Assembly: GCA_963573385.1 (NCBI GenBank) | Contig: CAUYLG010026712.1 | Span: 1 to 64,000 of the forward strand | Length of the DNA stretch: 64,000 nt | Direction: 5' to 3' | DNA from: Cacajao melanocephalus | Taxonomy: Eukaryota; Chordata; Mammalia; Primates; Pitheciidae | Part shown: piece by piece, positions 51,056 through 63,733 of the stretch | Layout of the letters: the number at the start of each line of letters is the position of its first letter | Position numbering within the stretch: position 1 is the first letter of the stretch | Notes under the pieces: model-generated | The model's input: the letters and a program-made list of their open reading frames with translations, nothing else | Told to the model about the DNA's origin: nothing | Database searches by the model: none | Program-made: the position numbers and the translations under genes

Positions 51056-52282
51056 CTGCGTGAGGCTACGGCTGTCCTTCTGTAGGCCCAGGCTTGTTGC
51101 CTTTGGTGCTGTCAGAGACACCAGGATCTGGATGCCACACTTCCTGTGTGAAAGGAAGGGCTCAATCACATGGGAGGGAAGAGACTCTGGATAAAGTATC
51201 GCAGTATGAGAGAAACTACCATAATCTGAGTGCCCTAGTGGCAGAAAGGAGATGGCAGAGAAGCTGTTGGTTTCAAGTCATCCTTCTCAGCCTTATAAAG
51301 AGTTAAACTAAGCTGCTGAAGGAATCAACTCTTTAGCCGCAATAGGTTCCCATTCATCTAATGAAGGCAGAAGCCTCAAATAGAAGGACCTAGACTAAAG
51401 GAGGGAAACTCACTTGGTTTTAGCACTTAGTCCTGGCATTCCCTGAAGCTTCTAGAAGTTTGGAAAAGCCATTACTGCTCTGAGATCTCAGTTTCCCTAT
51501 AGTTCAACAACAGGGCCAATCTACCTCATCACTGAAACATCTCCTTGTGGGCCTTGTGTAAGAGGTGCGTATTACTACTAGTGTTATGTGCTGCTTTCCA
51601 ATTCTAAAAACAGAAAGATCTGAAGCCAAGAACCACTTTTCTGGTTATGGGGTTTAGACATGGCATAACTGATGGTCTTTTAAAATCTTCCTTACCATTT
51701 TCATATCTGAAGTTTTCAGGGAACACCCTTTGGATTAATTCTTCAATGTAGCGAAATGGCTGTTGTCAAGTGTCTAGGACTATAAATGCTTTACCGAGCA
51801 GCTGTTCCCAACCAAGTCTTGAAAATCATTGACCAAAGCAGGCTGCATTATCTAAGTTAGTTGTTTCAATGCATTACACTCAGGCTGTGTTATCCATCAT
51901 AAATGTACAAGAAAGCCTTTTTCCCTCTGCTATTGATTTTCACATGGTGACTATTTGTTTGTATTCTTGACAGGATGATGGTCGGCTAACATTGCTAAGC
52001 TCTGGTGTCCTATACCTCCTGCCATCTAAAACTAGCATGCGGGTGTGAGGCTTCAGATTAATATCTACTTAAATAATTTCTCTCTTACTGAAGCTTTTCC
52101 ATACAACTTATTATTGTACTGTGTTATCAGTTCAACAGCTTCTCTGTCCCCCACAAACTTTTATTTTTTCAGTTTCCATCTCTTTATGCTCTGTTTTCTG
52201 TATAAATAAGCTTATATTCTCAGTCGCTAGATTCTAAAGGCATTCTAAAACAGTACACAATGATTTGAGGTAGACATCAGAA
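51056..52282. other. Intron, no gene; one possible MIR, one unique block
   Basis: 51460-51600 has a loose sense-MIR rhythm (GAGATCTCAGTTTCCCTATA). 51740-52050 is repeat-free and balanced in composition and might be conserved, without decisive motifs. Confidence 0.35.
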
Positions 52283-52308
52283 TGCTGTTTTTTGTTTTTT
52301 GTTTTTTA
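52283..52308. repeat. (TTTTTTG)n short tract
   Basis: Three to four TTTTTTG units. Confidence 0.85.
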
Positions 52309-52529
52309 AGAGAAGGCAAATTGCCAAAAGATAGAGCAGCAATGATAAACTTTCCATTTAGTTAATTTCACAGCCCAATTTGACTAGTCTAGATGAATCT
52401 ACCCCCAAAGAATAGACAGTTTCAGCTTGGGCAGGATGTCATTTCTCTTTTATAGGCTACTCAAATTTCATTTTCCACTTGAACTATTGCAGGTATCCTG
52501 AGCTCCCTTCAAATTACCCAGGGGCTTGA

Positions 52530-52800
52530 TGAATAGCTGGACATGCCAGTGAGTGGACAGCTCATTAGCCAATCTGCAGGAGCCTGCTGTGACTATTCTG
52601 AATCAAAAAGCCAGTTTCTAATGGTGGATAGCCAATTAATAGCAAAATATAACCTTATGAATTTTCACTGTTGCTCTGTCAAAAGTCTGAGTTTGATGCA
52701 CTCTTACATGATATTTATTTTCCTTATTATAATTAGGAATGTGGGGGGACTGAGAATCAATAATCAGGTGTGTAAAAATAATTTCAGGATTGCTACACAT
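52530..52800. promoter_or_regulatory. Possible conserved non-coding block with longest AT-rich ORF
   Basis: A repeat-free block that contains the first two thirds of a 128-codon plus-strand ORF (52543-52929). The predicted protein (MPVSGQLISQ onward) is hydrophobic in its second half because of T-rich DNA and has no recognised domain. I do not call a gene. ATTA cores (CCAATTAATAGC, TTATAATTAGG) are present. Confidence 0.25.
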
Positions 52801-52929
52801 GCTTTCTGTTTTTTTTTTCTTCTTTCTCTTCAATTGGTGCAAACAATTTTGATCACAATTTCTATCAGATGGGTGCTGAGAGAAATACAGAAAAAAGAAG
52901 TAGTAGCAAAACTTTCTTGTTTTTATTAA

Positions 52930-55560
52930 TAACTGTCATTATTGTTGTATATATAGTACAAAATTGGGAAATATAAAGAAGCATAAAAATGAAGAAAATC
53001 ACTCATAATCTCATCATGCAAAATAGACTCATGATACCATTTGATTGTACATCTTTCTGTCTTCTTTGCCTCTATTCCTTCCTCTCTCTCACACACACAT
53101 CTTATTAATACATACCAAGTATGTATATTTAAACATATTTACTAAAACAGGTTGATGCTCTGCAAACTATTTTGAAATCTACTTTTATAATTGATCATTA
53201 TATTGTGAGATCCCTGTGTCACATATCTTACAAAACATGATTTTAATAGTTGCATACTAACTCTCAGGGTTTCACTCAATCCAGACCTAATCGGTCATCT
53301 TTTTTTCTAGTTCACTTCATCCAGGTCCATACGTTCTTCATTTCTCTTTTTTCCAACCTCACTTTTACATATCTCTCTCTCCATCTTTAGTATATTGCCC
53401 ACCTCCCACTGGATTTTTTCTCCCCTCTCAGCTGGAGTTTAAGATGAAGACATCATGAAGCTGTGGCCATGCTGGTTGATTCTTCCACGCACCTTCCCCG
53501 AGGGTGAGCAGAATGAGTGCCCCTAAGGCCTGTGTGTAAGGACAGCCCCAGGTCTGAGAGCAGGAATGCCACTACCAAGGTCACAGTCCTGGACATCACC
53601 CCTACTTGTGGGAGGCCATCCTAGATTATGCAGAGGCACTCTGACTTGGGGGGTCAGGAGAGGGTGTTGAGAACTTGTATTCCTGCAGTGTATTATTTTC
53701 TTTGCTTTTTCACTTCTATATTCCTAGATTACTTCTTTGGGGACCCCTAAACTTCAGTTGTCTAACTCTTGCGTAAAGAGATCAAGGATGTGAAGCCTGA
53801 TTCTCAATCTGGTCTATCCCTCACAGGCTCTATTTCAGCCCTGCTGCTTGGTGTCCCAGGAGAGGATCTCAGAGACTTTATGTTTCCTTTGATGTTTACC
53901 TTTAGTAGGATCCTTTCTGTTCTACAACAAAATCATAAGATTGAACTATGTAGCTCTGGCCTAAAATCAGTGGATCATTTGGGAAAATTTGGTATTAGGT
54001 GTATGAGGGCAAATTAAGACTTGATTTGCAGTAAAATAATAATTAAGGAAACCCATGGAATGAAGATTTCTAAATAAAAAAGAGCAATAGCCATGCTGAA
54101 AAACCAAGTAGACCAAAAAAAGTGATCCTCTATGAATTGCATAAAGTGGATGTCTTAATATGCCTTTCTTCTCTGCTAACTGCAACAAGGGAATAGGGAC
54201 TGATTGCTGGGGAAAGTTTAGTGTTCAAAAGATTTCTTTGGTGGGAAGCTCTTTTTCCTCCTTTCAGGATATTAATGCTAGTATTTTCTAATTTTTAAAA
54301 TCCTCTTACCTCTTCACTCCTTCTTTTTCTCCTGTTAAAATAAGAAGGATATAATATCACATATGTAATTATTGATTAGGGACACTAAGCCATTTGATTG
54401 AAGTTAAATTGAGTCATATTAAAAATGTTATCTTGAACAGGCATTTCAATTCTATAACATTTATCTCCATTTTAATTCCAGCTAATACCCATGTCTGCCA
54501 CCTCTGCCCAACATCTCCAACTTCCACTTACCTTGCCAGCAAGGAATATTTTTGTTTATTTTTAAGGCAATGAAAGTGGAGGTAGGGTGGATCTGAAATG
54601 ATGCTAATATTGTTCTTAAATGATGCGAGTAATGTTCTGAAAGTAATTTGATTAAGTTCCTCTATAGCAGGTTTCTTAATGTTTTTGGAACAATAGTCCC
54701 TTTTCTAAATCTGAAAATATTTATGGATCCTCCATTTTAAAGACTTTGATTACCTTTCCCTATTCTGTATGTATTAAAAGATGCCCATGAATCTCTTGGC
54801 CTGTTCTTAGCAACACCTTGACTGGTGCCTGTGAGTGTGGATATTCATAGGAGAAAGCCCTATTTCTCTGTCAGCTGACAACTTTCTTCCCTCAAACACT
54901 TAACCTACTTTTTCTAATCTTTTCTGTTCCCAGGTCTGGGTTTGTATCTTCATGTCCTTAGCACACACATGCCTTTTGACTCTTTCCTATAGAACTCTCT
55001 TACTCTATCTGAATTTAGACCCAATTCATTTTTTTCCTAACATTACTCAAACCTTACCTTGTTTTCTTTTCCCTCAAGACTCCTAGATTCATATTTGATG
55101 TTCTTTGATATACAGGTATTATGTTAGTTGTTTTTAAATGATGTTTTTATACGAACCTTTCCAATCTGACATCCTTAAATGCAACTCTATACATACTTAT
55201 TTTTTCTACCTTAGCTATAAAGTATATCATCAAAGGCTTTATGTTAATAAAGATAATGACTCTATTGTTGTGCTTAAAAATCTAACAAACAGGTAGAACT
55301 ATTCCCAGAGCTGACTATAGGAGATCACAAGGTACCTCTTTGCTTATACTTGCTCTCAAATTTAACTTAAATTGAAGACTAGCTGGGAATCTTGTCCCAG
55401 AGCAGAGGAAGACACCTACATTCAAATCTGTTCATGTTTTTGTGAGACTTGGGGTTTGTCTATATGTTAAGTATATGATGTACCCTAAAACACATCATCT
55501 CTGTACACTTGGGAGAGTAAGCAGATGAAGAATTCCTCCCCTCCTTCTTGGTTCTTCTCC
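52930..55560. other. Intron, old repeat debris, no gene
   Basis: 52930-53250 has the feel of an ancient L1M fragment (AAAATCACTCATAATCTCAT). 53440-53740 is a more GC-rich 300-bp patch (CACCTTCCCCGAGGGTGAGC) of unknown origin, possibly an LTR or retrocopy fragment. The rest is unrecognised. Confidence 0.35.
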
Positions 55561-55568
55561 TCTCTTTT

Positions 55569-55598
55569 TGCCCCATATGGAGACAACCATATGGGGCA
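55569..55598. repeat. Perfect hairpin: 12-bp arms, 6-nt loop
   Basis: TGCCCCATATGG (55569-55580), loop AGACAA, then CCATATGGGGCA (55587-55598). Each arm contains a CATATG E-box core. Confidence 0.9.
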
Positions 55599-56269
55599 TG
55601 ATTCCATAAAAAGTACTTCCCTGGTGGATGACCTGGGACAGCAAATGTCCACAGTTTCCATAAGCAATTAAAAGAAGAGGAAAACCAGGTCTACCCAAAG
55701 ATTGATATATTTCTCCACCTTGTGTTTACTTACTCTTGTTCCCATCTCTCGCAACCCCCTGCCTTTCCTGAGCTGTATTTTTTTAAAAGAAATAATGATG
55801 TTGCTAGAGTGCAGGTGACCGATGGCTGTAGATCATCACTCCAGTGGTCAAGCTAATACACATACATTTGAGGATGACTGGGAAAGCGGCGATAATCTTC
55901 TTTCTTTCCTAGCCTTTTGCCTAGCGGTACATACAAATGTACAATAGGATAGAGAGAGCCATGTAATTAAAAAAGAAATATGCAAATGTGCCTAATTTCC
56001 TCACAAGTCTTAATGGGCCTCTTAATGTAAGTCTAGATTTATTGGCATTTTAGTGCTTGGGATAGACCAATGATTCTTAATAGGAATCACCTCGTGCTGC
56101 AGGGAAGGTGGTGAGGAGGAAGGCTGCATCAGGATCACATAGGTGAGTGTTTGATGTGCTGCCTTAAGGAAACATGTTCTCTGAGCTGAAAAATCATCAC
56201 TGCCAAGTTAGCCACTATTGCTATTCTATTTCTCATGTGTATTATTGCAGAGACAGATTGAGGAACACA

Positions 56270-56480
56270 TAAGCTGATTGTCTCAAGAACTTTATTACAA
56301 TTATGTGTTTGATTTCCTTACTCCCTTATGAGGTTTTAAATCTGTAAAGGCCTGAACCATGTCTGTCTCATTAACCATTCTTCTTGCTAATCATTAATAA
56401 TCTTGTTAATAATTTGATTCACATTTGCTACACATGTAGTAGGTGCTCACTGGACATTTGCTGAATGAATAAAAAGATGA
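56270..56480 (+). mobile_element. L2 3' end, sense
   Basis: AAAGGCCTGAACCATGTCTG and CATGTAGTAGGTGCTCACTG then GACATTTGCTGAATGAATAA match the L2 3' UTR; an AT-rich interruption lies at 56380-56420. Confidence 0.75.
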
Positions 56481-56559
56481 ATGCATGATGACAAGGAGAC
56501 ATTGTAGTTGGAGATTTCTCTGAGATTGAAGTTGGATTGTATAGTTGGAATTATCTTGC

Positions 56560-59045
56560 ATGAGAATTTACAAAAATGTATAACTGTTTCCTTTCCTCCA
56601 AAAGCCACCAGAAAAACATGTTTGGAAAAAAATAAAAACTGTAATGTGTTATATAAAAATAAGCTAAAACTTTAAGAAAATGACTCAATACATAGATAAA
56701 TAAAAATAAAAATACTCAGCAATGAGGGGGTGTAACTCAGGAAAGAATCAGAAATTTAAAAAAAATCAGTGAAGAAAGAATAAACATAAAAATGAATAAA
56801 CAAAATGGATAATTCCTTGAAAGAAATACAAAGTAAAATGGAAAAAAATTTAAGATAAAAAAGAAATGAAGAAGTAAAAAGATTTTGTAAAGAAAGATCC
56901 AACATAAGTATAATGGGAATTTCTGAAGAAGTAAACCAAGAGAACAGAACAAATTCTAAAACCATAATTCAAAAAAAATTTCCTGAAATAAAAAAGCTGA
57001 TTTGAAACTATGTATTGAAAAATGTAGCTGAGAAAATCCATCCAGAACAACAAATGCCAAGACATGTTCTGGCAAAATCTGATACAAAAGGAAACAAAGG
57101 TCATTTGAGCATATTGATCAAACAGAAAGTGATTTGTCAGTGAAAGAAAATTAGATTATTTTCAGACATTAATAACAGTTTTTGTATACCAGAACAAAAT
57201 GGAATAACATATTTAAATTCAAAGAAAGAAAATATGAGCCAAAGATTTTTATATCTAGAAAAACTGACTTTCAAGCATAAAGGGCACAGACTATTATTGG
57301 CATACAATGACCCAAATAATATTGTTCCCTTGAGAACTTTCTGAGAGATCTACTAAAGAGTGAACTTCAGACAATAAGAAATAACTATAGAGACATCATG
57401 AGAACTGGTGATGAGTGTTAAACATATAGTTACTTGTAGAACTAAGATTAAACGAGGGTTAAAAAAGATCAAGGATCTATAAAACAGCAGAATTTAATAA
57501 AATATATCTAAGGAATAATTTATTAAAGTTGGGATATAAATTGGGTAAGCATATTAAAATAAATGTTTAAAAGCTATTCTCATTAATTTCACTGATGGTG
57601 ATAGTATTGTATGCTTACTGTATTGTATTATTCTTAGACAGTTACATAACGAATACGGGAAAAGATAAGTAATTATGTGCTTTTCTAATATGGTCATTCT
57701 GTGTATCTTTGAGCATTAGAATTTTTGTTGTAGAAGAAAGGAGATACAGATGTAACACTGAAAGGGCTGTATTCTTGAATTTAAATTGGAAATAAGAGTA
57801 TGAACTCATAGAGTCTTTCATATGTATAAATATATATAAAATATAAATTATATAAATATGTATAAATATATAAATATATATTTTATGTATCTATTTCCTA
57901 TCTCTGCCCATTGGAAAGGCTTAGAAACAATGAGCAACTTAGTGCAAGAGGCACATCTAACATCCAGATTGTGGTGGCTTTGAAATAATATTTCTCATTA
58001 CAAGAAACCAGGACATAGAGAAATGACCAATTCCAGGTCTGGAGCAGGAAATGTATAAGATGAATCTGGAATATTTTGTCAAACTATATAGCTAGGAAGC
58101 TATAAAAAAATCCTGGGATTATGTCAAAAGAAACTCAGGAATCAATTTTAAGAACCTCCTAGTGGGGCAATTTAAGCTTCAAAAGACATAATAATCGCAA
58201 TGGAATAAACCTATAAAATAAGTTAAATGTGTGAGAATATAACTATATTTTAAAAACTTAGTTACCTTCAGAAGATTCAAGAGAACTAGTTCATTGTCTT
58301 GAAAATGGGTAAATAAAAGGAAAGAATCAAACATTAATCCTGAATTTCCAATAAGAAAAAAATATTTTAATTAATAAATGAAAAGGAATGGATAAAATTA
58401 AATTATGACTATTTTATAAACTCTAAATGAATGACTAACTCTAGGCATTAATCATCAACAAATACTAACGTAGAAAGTAATATATCCAGATGTTATTTAG
58501 TTTTTGATGAAAGACCACACAAAGTAGAGTCTTTGCAAAGGAATGGACCTGAACCCATCAAGCCTCTTGATCCAGCTGCTGATTTGTAGGACATACAGAG
58601 GGCAGAGGAACATGACTAACTGTACCATGTCAGTGAGTAACATCTGGACTGTGGGAAACTGCAGGTCAAATGCGCCAGGTCCCTGAACAAATAAATTGTA
58701 AGGCAAAGAAACAGATAACTGAGAAAACTGTGGATTAAAAGAAACTTAACAAATGTATCAGATTTAATAGAATGAGTAGGACTAAATCAGAGATATCTAG
58801 AAATATGCACAAGTGATAGAACTATAAAAAAGTGATTGCTATAAAAGTTGGAATAGTGGTTACTTTTGGGAGGAGGGCGATGTTTGCGATTTGGATGGGG
58901 TACACTGATGAGATTTCTTAGGTAGCTGACATAGGTCTATATTTTGATATAGGTTGTGGCTTCAGAATGTTTGCCTTATAATAACTCATTAAACTATACA
59001 TATATTTTCTGTATTTATTTACAATTAAAAAGTTGAAAACAAAGG
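56560..59045 (+). mobile_element. HAL1/old L1 LINE remnant, sense
   Basis: A-rich text in sense orientation. The part 57160-57420 (GACATTAATAACAGTTTTTG, AATGGAATAACATATTTAAA, AGATTTTTATATCTAGAAAA) follows the ancient L1/HAL1 ORF1-region consensus. 58840-59045 (TGGTTACTTTTGGGAGGAGG to TACAATTAAAAAGTTGAAAA) looks like its 3' end. An AT dinucleotide-rich insert lies at 57820-57890. Continuity of one element across the whole span is assumed. Confidence 0.55.
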
Positions 59046-60430
59046 AGGAGACAAAAAGTTGGGTGGAATTTTTATTTTCTCTCCTAGATGAATCCTGTGA
59101 CTCTTCCTCTGCTCATATGTGTGGCCTGAGATCTTATTAATGCCTGCAGTTCAAAGACTCTTGAAATAGAAGGCAAACGTATATTTACCTGAGTATGCCC
59201 AGTGCTCCAGAGAATAGACATGATTCAAAATGGACAATTTCCTCTTGAAATCCAGAATTATTCTGTACTTTATTTGCCTCCAGGGAAAACAAGGTGGCAT
59301 AGGCTTGTTGTCACCAGTGAGAATTTCTAATACTTGGTGTCAGGAAATGGGGCAATAAATCTCAGTGGACTAAACCACGGCCGTAAGTGGCTTACTCATG
59401 CCTTAACGCTTCCTGAATAGCCTCTAACAATGACTGCAAAAGCTGTACTTCCCAGCATCTGGAGTTGATCTTTATTTAATTTATCCATCTATTGTGTGAA
59501 CTTTGCCACCCGTGAATTGTAAGAAGAAAAATGAGTCACTAAGATTTGTACATTGTGGAGGGCAAACTCCCCCTCCCCACCAAGCAGTCCTGGAAATTAA
59601 ATCTTGTATTCCTTAGTGATTCACTAAGTGTTTACAATCGTGGTCCACACATTTAGTCGTTGTCAAGATGGATATTTCTAAAGGTATTATTTTTTCATTT
59701 CATGGTGAGACTCTTTTTATCTTCCAGACACTTCAATTACTTACAGAAACTAGACGTGGGAGGCTCAAATAGTGAGTTTTCATTTGTATGTCAGTGCTCA
59801 GGATGAGAATCACACATGTACTATATTGTGTTCAGTGTCTGATGAGCCATAGCAGCCTCTTTCATGGATGTTGACTGAGATTTCTGAAGCTCAGTTAAAA
59901 GTGTCCCTTTTCCGTCAATATCTTAAAATACAGAGGAGATACCTAGTGACGATTATACTGGTCAAGTCCTTTTCCTCCTTTGCAGAACTCATGTAGAATA
60001 AGCTGCATCATGAATAATGCTGGAGTGACTTGGAGGGCAGAAGGCAAATTATTAACATGGGGCCGCAGCAAGTATTTCAGAGAGGCCTTCACAGGAATGT
60101 CATTTATCCAGTTGCAGTGGTAGTAAGATGGGTATAGAAACATCTTGGGAAAGAAAAACACCTCCATGAAAATATTTGTTAGTGGTTGTGAAAGATCTTT
60201 TGACTTTTGAGGGTTTGAAGGTATTGGGGAAGGAAATAAATACTATGACATGAAACACAGAGGTCAGAAGTGAAATAGTGAGTGTGTTTTCATTGATCTT
60301 AGATTTGTTTATAATTTAGAGACATCTACCAGATTGAAGTTAGCATTCCAAGTAAGTGATGTAATTTATAAAACTGAAAAAAACCCGAAAATATCCACAC
60401 CAATAAAAATGCTTTATCTTGCTTTAATAA
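59046..60430. other. Intron, mostly unique sequence, possible conserved blocks
   Basis: 59370-59700 and 60000-60180 retain isolated CpGs (CACGGCCGTAAGTGG, TTACAATCGTGG, TTTAGTCGTTG, GGGGCCGCAGC) within AT-rich DNA and carry no recognised repeat. No gene is seen. Confidence 0.35.
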
Positions 60431-60434
60431 CTAG

Positions 60435-60650
60435 TTTTTTATTTCATTTCCTTTATTTTTTCATTTTTATTTTAGATTCAGTGGGTGTATATGCAGGTTT
60501 GTTACCTGGGTATATTGCATGATGCTGAGGTTTAGGGTATGAATGATCCCATTTCCCGGGTACTGAGCATAGTATCCAATCATTACTTATTCATTTCTTG
60601 CCCCACTCCCTCCTTCTTCCCTCTAGTAGTCCCCAGTGTCTATTGTTGCC
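60435..60650 (-). mobile_element. L1 fragment, antisense
   Basis: TTTTAGATTCAGTGGGTGTA, GCAGGTTTGTTACCTGGGTA, TGATGCTGAGGTTTAGGGTA and CTAGTAGTCCCCAGTGTCTA are the antisense of a primate-lineage L1 3' region. Confidence 0.85.
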
Positions 60651-61260
60651 ATCCAAATGACTTCTGAGCCCTCTGGAGTTTTTGCACAGACCACACTCAG
60701 TGCTGGCAGAACAGGCTGGCTAGCACTGGATACCCCCTCTGGACTGCTTCACTTCAACTTGGACCTGATGCACATGCAGACTTGTTACCTTTTTATGGAG
60801 CTCCCTGTAAGACTGGTTTGGGAGGCCTGGAGCATCTGGCCAATGTAGCTTAATCTGTAGGCTGGGATTACACAGAAGCTTTGGCCCGGCAGAGTGAAAC
60901 TGCTGAACTTCAGCTTTTTTACCAGTTTGCTTCACTTTAAAGAGCAGCCTCAGCTCAAACAGCTGGGGCTAAATTACAGGGGAGACTGTTTCTGTGTGAG
61001 CTTTCCTGGCTTTCCCAAATGAGTTTGTGGAATCTGGCCCGTTAGCAGGGCCCAAACACAGCCATCTGACTGTGCCTCGGTGAATGGAATGAGGGTGGTT
61101 TCATTTGCCTTTCTAACGTCCATTTCCCACACAGTCAAGTCTCCTCTAGCCAGGCCCACTTCTGTTTTTAGCAGGGAGCTCTTGAGGCCAGGGAAATGTG
61201 GAAGCGCTTATTGTTTATATGACACTGGGAGTCTTTAGTTCCCTCTTGGGCTTCCCAAGC
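60651..61260. other. GC-richer 600-bp patch of unknown origin
   Basis: Directly abuts the antisense L1. Composition is distinctly richer in G/C than the flanks (GGACTGCTTCACTTCAACTT, GCCCGTTAGCAGGGCCCAAA). Short ORFs on both strands lack domains. It might be an LTR or an old retrocopy that I do not recognise. Confidence 0.4.
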
Positions 61261-62100
61261 CTAAACTGCTAGATACATGACTCAAAGTGAAAGCTAGCAT
61301 GACCTAGCTCAGGATTTAAGTTTCAGTATTTCAGCCTTTTTCTCTATTCTAGACTGTTCTCTATTTTGGCCTTTTAAATCAGGGATGGTGAAGACTTGAC
61401 AGGTATGTCTCCATTTCTTTCTCCTGTACTAAACGCTGATATTGCTCATGGTCATTGACTCCTTTCTGGGAAATCCATATTTAACCTCAGAATACTTAAT
61501 AATATGGTCAATCAATCAGTTAGCCCATGTGTTGAATCCTGTTTGCTATTTTAGGAGTTACAGTGGAGTATAGTGGCCCAAGAGACTGATAAGCAGGCCT
61601 TACCCCAGCATTGTGGTGGATGGCACCTTGGATAGAATGGTTAGAAAAATTGCGTTCTCACTCTAGCTCTACCATTTACCAGTTAACTACAGCTATATTT
61701 GATTTCTTGAAGTTTAGTTTTTGTCATCCAAATAAATATTTTCTCTAAATACATTATAATTTGTTGTCAATATGTGAAAATAAACAAATGGGTGTGGATT
61801 CCTTTGCCAGCAGCCTAGCTCTTAGCAATGTAATATTAATACATTGAAAATCCCTGCTTATTCCTGTTTCCTAGACTTACAGTAACAATTACATACAAGG
61901 TACTTTAAAAGCCAAATATTTCCTATTAATAGTGCTGTGGGATGTACATTAGATTGGGCATCAGCATATCTAGATTTTTGTTTCTGTGCTACAACTAATT
62001 GCTTACAACATGTTGGTTTTTTGGGCTCTACATCCATATTTTAAAATTATGAGGTTGAATTAGAAGTTTTAAGCATTGTTTCTTAGCACTTAAAACTATA

Positions 62101-62404
62101 TTTTCTTTTTTAAAAAAAATACAGGGTATTGTTCTGCCACACTGGCTGGAGTGCAGGGGTGTGATCTTGGGTCGCTGCAGCCTTGATCTCCTGTGCTTAA
62201 GCAATCCACCCACCTCAGTCTCCAGAGTAGCCAGGACTACAGACATGTGCTACCATGCCTGGCTAATTTTTTTTTTGTATTTTCTGTAGAGACTAGGTTT
62301 CACTATGTTGCCCCGGCTGCTCTCAGACTCCTGGGCTCAAGCAAGCCATCCACCTCAGCCTCCCAAAGTGCTGGGATTACAAGTGTGTGCCACCACACCT
62401 GGCT
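62101..62404 (-). mobile_element. Old Alu (AluJ-like), antisense
   Basis: Reverse-complement Alu with many substitutions. CAGCCTTGATCTCCTGTGCT and CAGACTCCTGGGCTCAAGCA are AluJ-type features. The right end is CCACCACACCTGGCT. Confidence 0.9.
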
Positions 62405-62869
62405 CAAAACCATCATTCTCGTGAAATCTTATTTGAAACCCTGATATGAGACATACAAAAGAGTTGTTCTAAATCATGTCAGAGTGGGGTAGGGGGAGTA
62501 GAGGCCTGCCTGTTTGACCTCTTCTGAAAGTGTCCCGTAAGTATTCCCATAGCATCTTGGGGTCCCCTGAAAATTTGGTAACCACTAGACCAGATGTTGT
62601 TGAAGGTCCAGTCAAGTTTTAACATTCTACAATTCTAAATGTATAAAGAAGACTAATTTCTCAGTGCCTTTATTAACTTTCTTATTATATGGTGGAAACA
62701 ACAGGAAATTTATGGCCATCCCTATGCAAACACAGCTAGCAACTAGAATAAATAACACACTTTTTAAAAGAAAACTGTAGAGGATGTCAGAAATGTTTCT
62801 TATAGTCTTGTCTAAGAAGCCATTTGCTTTAGTAAGCCTTGAATCTTCACATGCAATAAGCAAACAAAT

Positions 62870-62975
62870 TTCTGCAGAAATGTGTTTAGTGTCTTCCATG
62901 TGCCAACCACAATGTTCATCCTGGGTTACAAGGGTCACTAAGACACTGCCCTATCTCAAGAATCTCACATAGTCA
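62870..62975 (-). mobile_element. L2 3' end fragment, antisense
   Basis: GTGTTTAGTGTCTTCCATGT, GCCAACCACAATGTTCATCC and GGTTACAAGGGTCACTAAGA follow the antisense of L2 3' text. Confidence 0.65.
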
Positions 62976-63733
62976 CAGTTGTTTTCAAATTGTGCTCAGC
63001 AAATCACAACATAAACTTCATATTTTGGGCTTTACATATCAAGATTCTGTTAAGTCTTTAAGGGCTGGCACCATAAAATAGCTTCCTTTTTGTGCTTAAA
63101 ATATTTGGTCTGCCTTATTTACTGGACCTTGTTTAGGTCTACAGCGTCAAGCAGAATGATAGCAATGTCTGTGACTGAAGGCTCAGTGATGGCAGCTGTC
63201 AAGGGATATGTGATTTTGACAAAGCACTTGGACTTTCAACAAAAATAAGACAAGTTAGATATTTTAATAATACATTTTGCAAAATCCTAGAATTTACATC
63301 AATGAATGAAATGAAATTAGCCCTCTAAGTTTTAAACTGTATACAACATAACCACTTCATAAGTTTCTTTAGGGTAATTTATTTACTGAGCTTGTTTGAC
63401 TAAATATCATAACATTGAGCTTTTTAAAAAATGAAAAAAATCTCAAGGTATCACTTTTTAGAAGTAGTAATAGAAAAATGGACATATGTAGGTGTATTTA
63501 ATTTCCTTTCTTTCTATAAAAATAGTGGTATCCTTTCTTTCATCAGGGAAAAATATTGCATTATTCAGTAATGGATCAAATTCCAGCAATGACATTTTAC
63601 CTCTGTTATTCTATACTCTGTTTAGATATACAGGCCATCACTTAAGCAATTTGCAAAATATGAAAGCTTTTGACCATAGGAAAAAATATACAGGTGAGGT
63701 AATTGTGAGCCTGAAGTACATTTATTAGGGCAC
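62976..63733. other. Intron, no gene or clear repeat
   Basis: AT-rich sequence with nothing recognised. Confidence 0.4.

Noticed and set aside
52543..52929. 128-codon plus-strand ORF with a hydrophobic second half
   Set aside because: No domain, T-rich hydrophobic composition, and no clear promoter or splice context. Kept only as part of a possible conserved block.
56737..57104. Phe/Leu-rich minus-strand ORFs resembling membrane proteins
   Set aside because: Complement of the A-rich HAL1/L1 remnant; hydrophobicity reflects T-rich codons.
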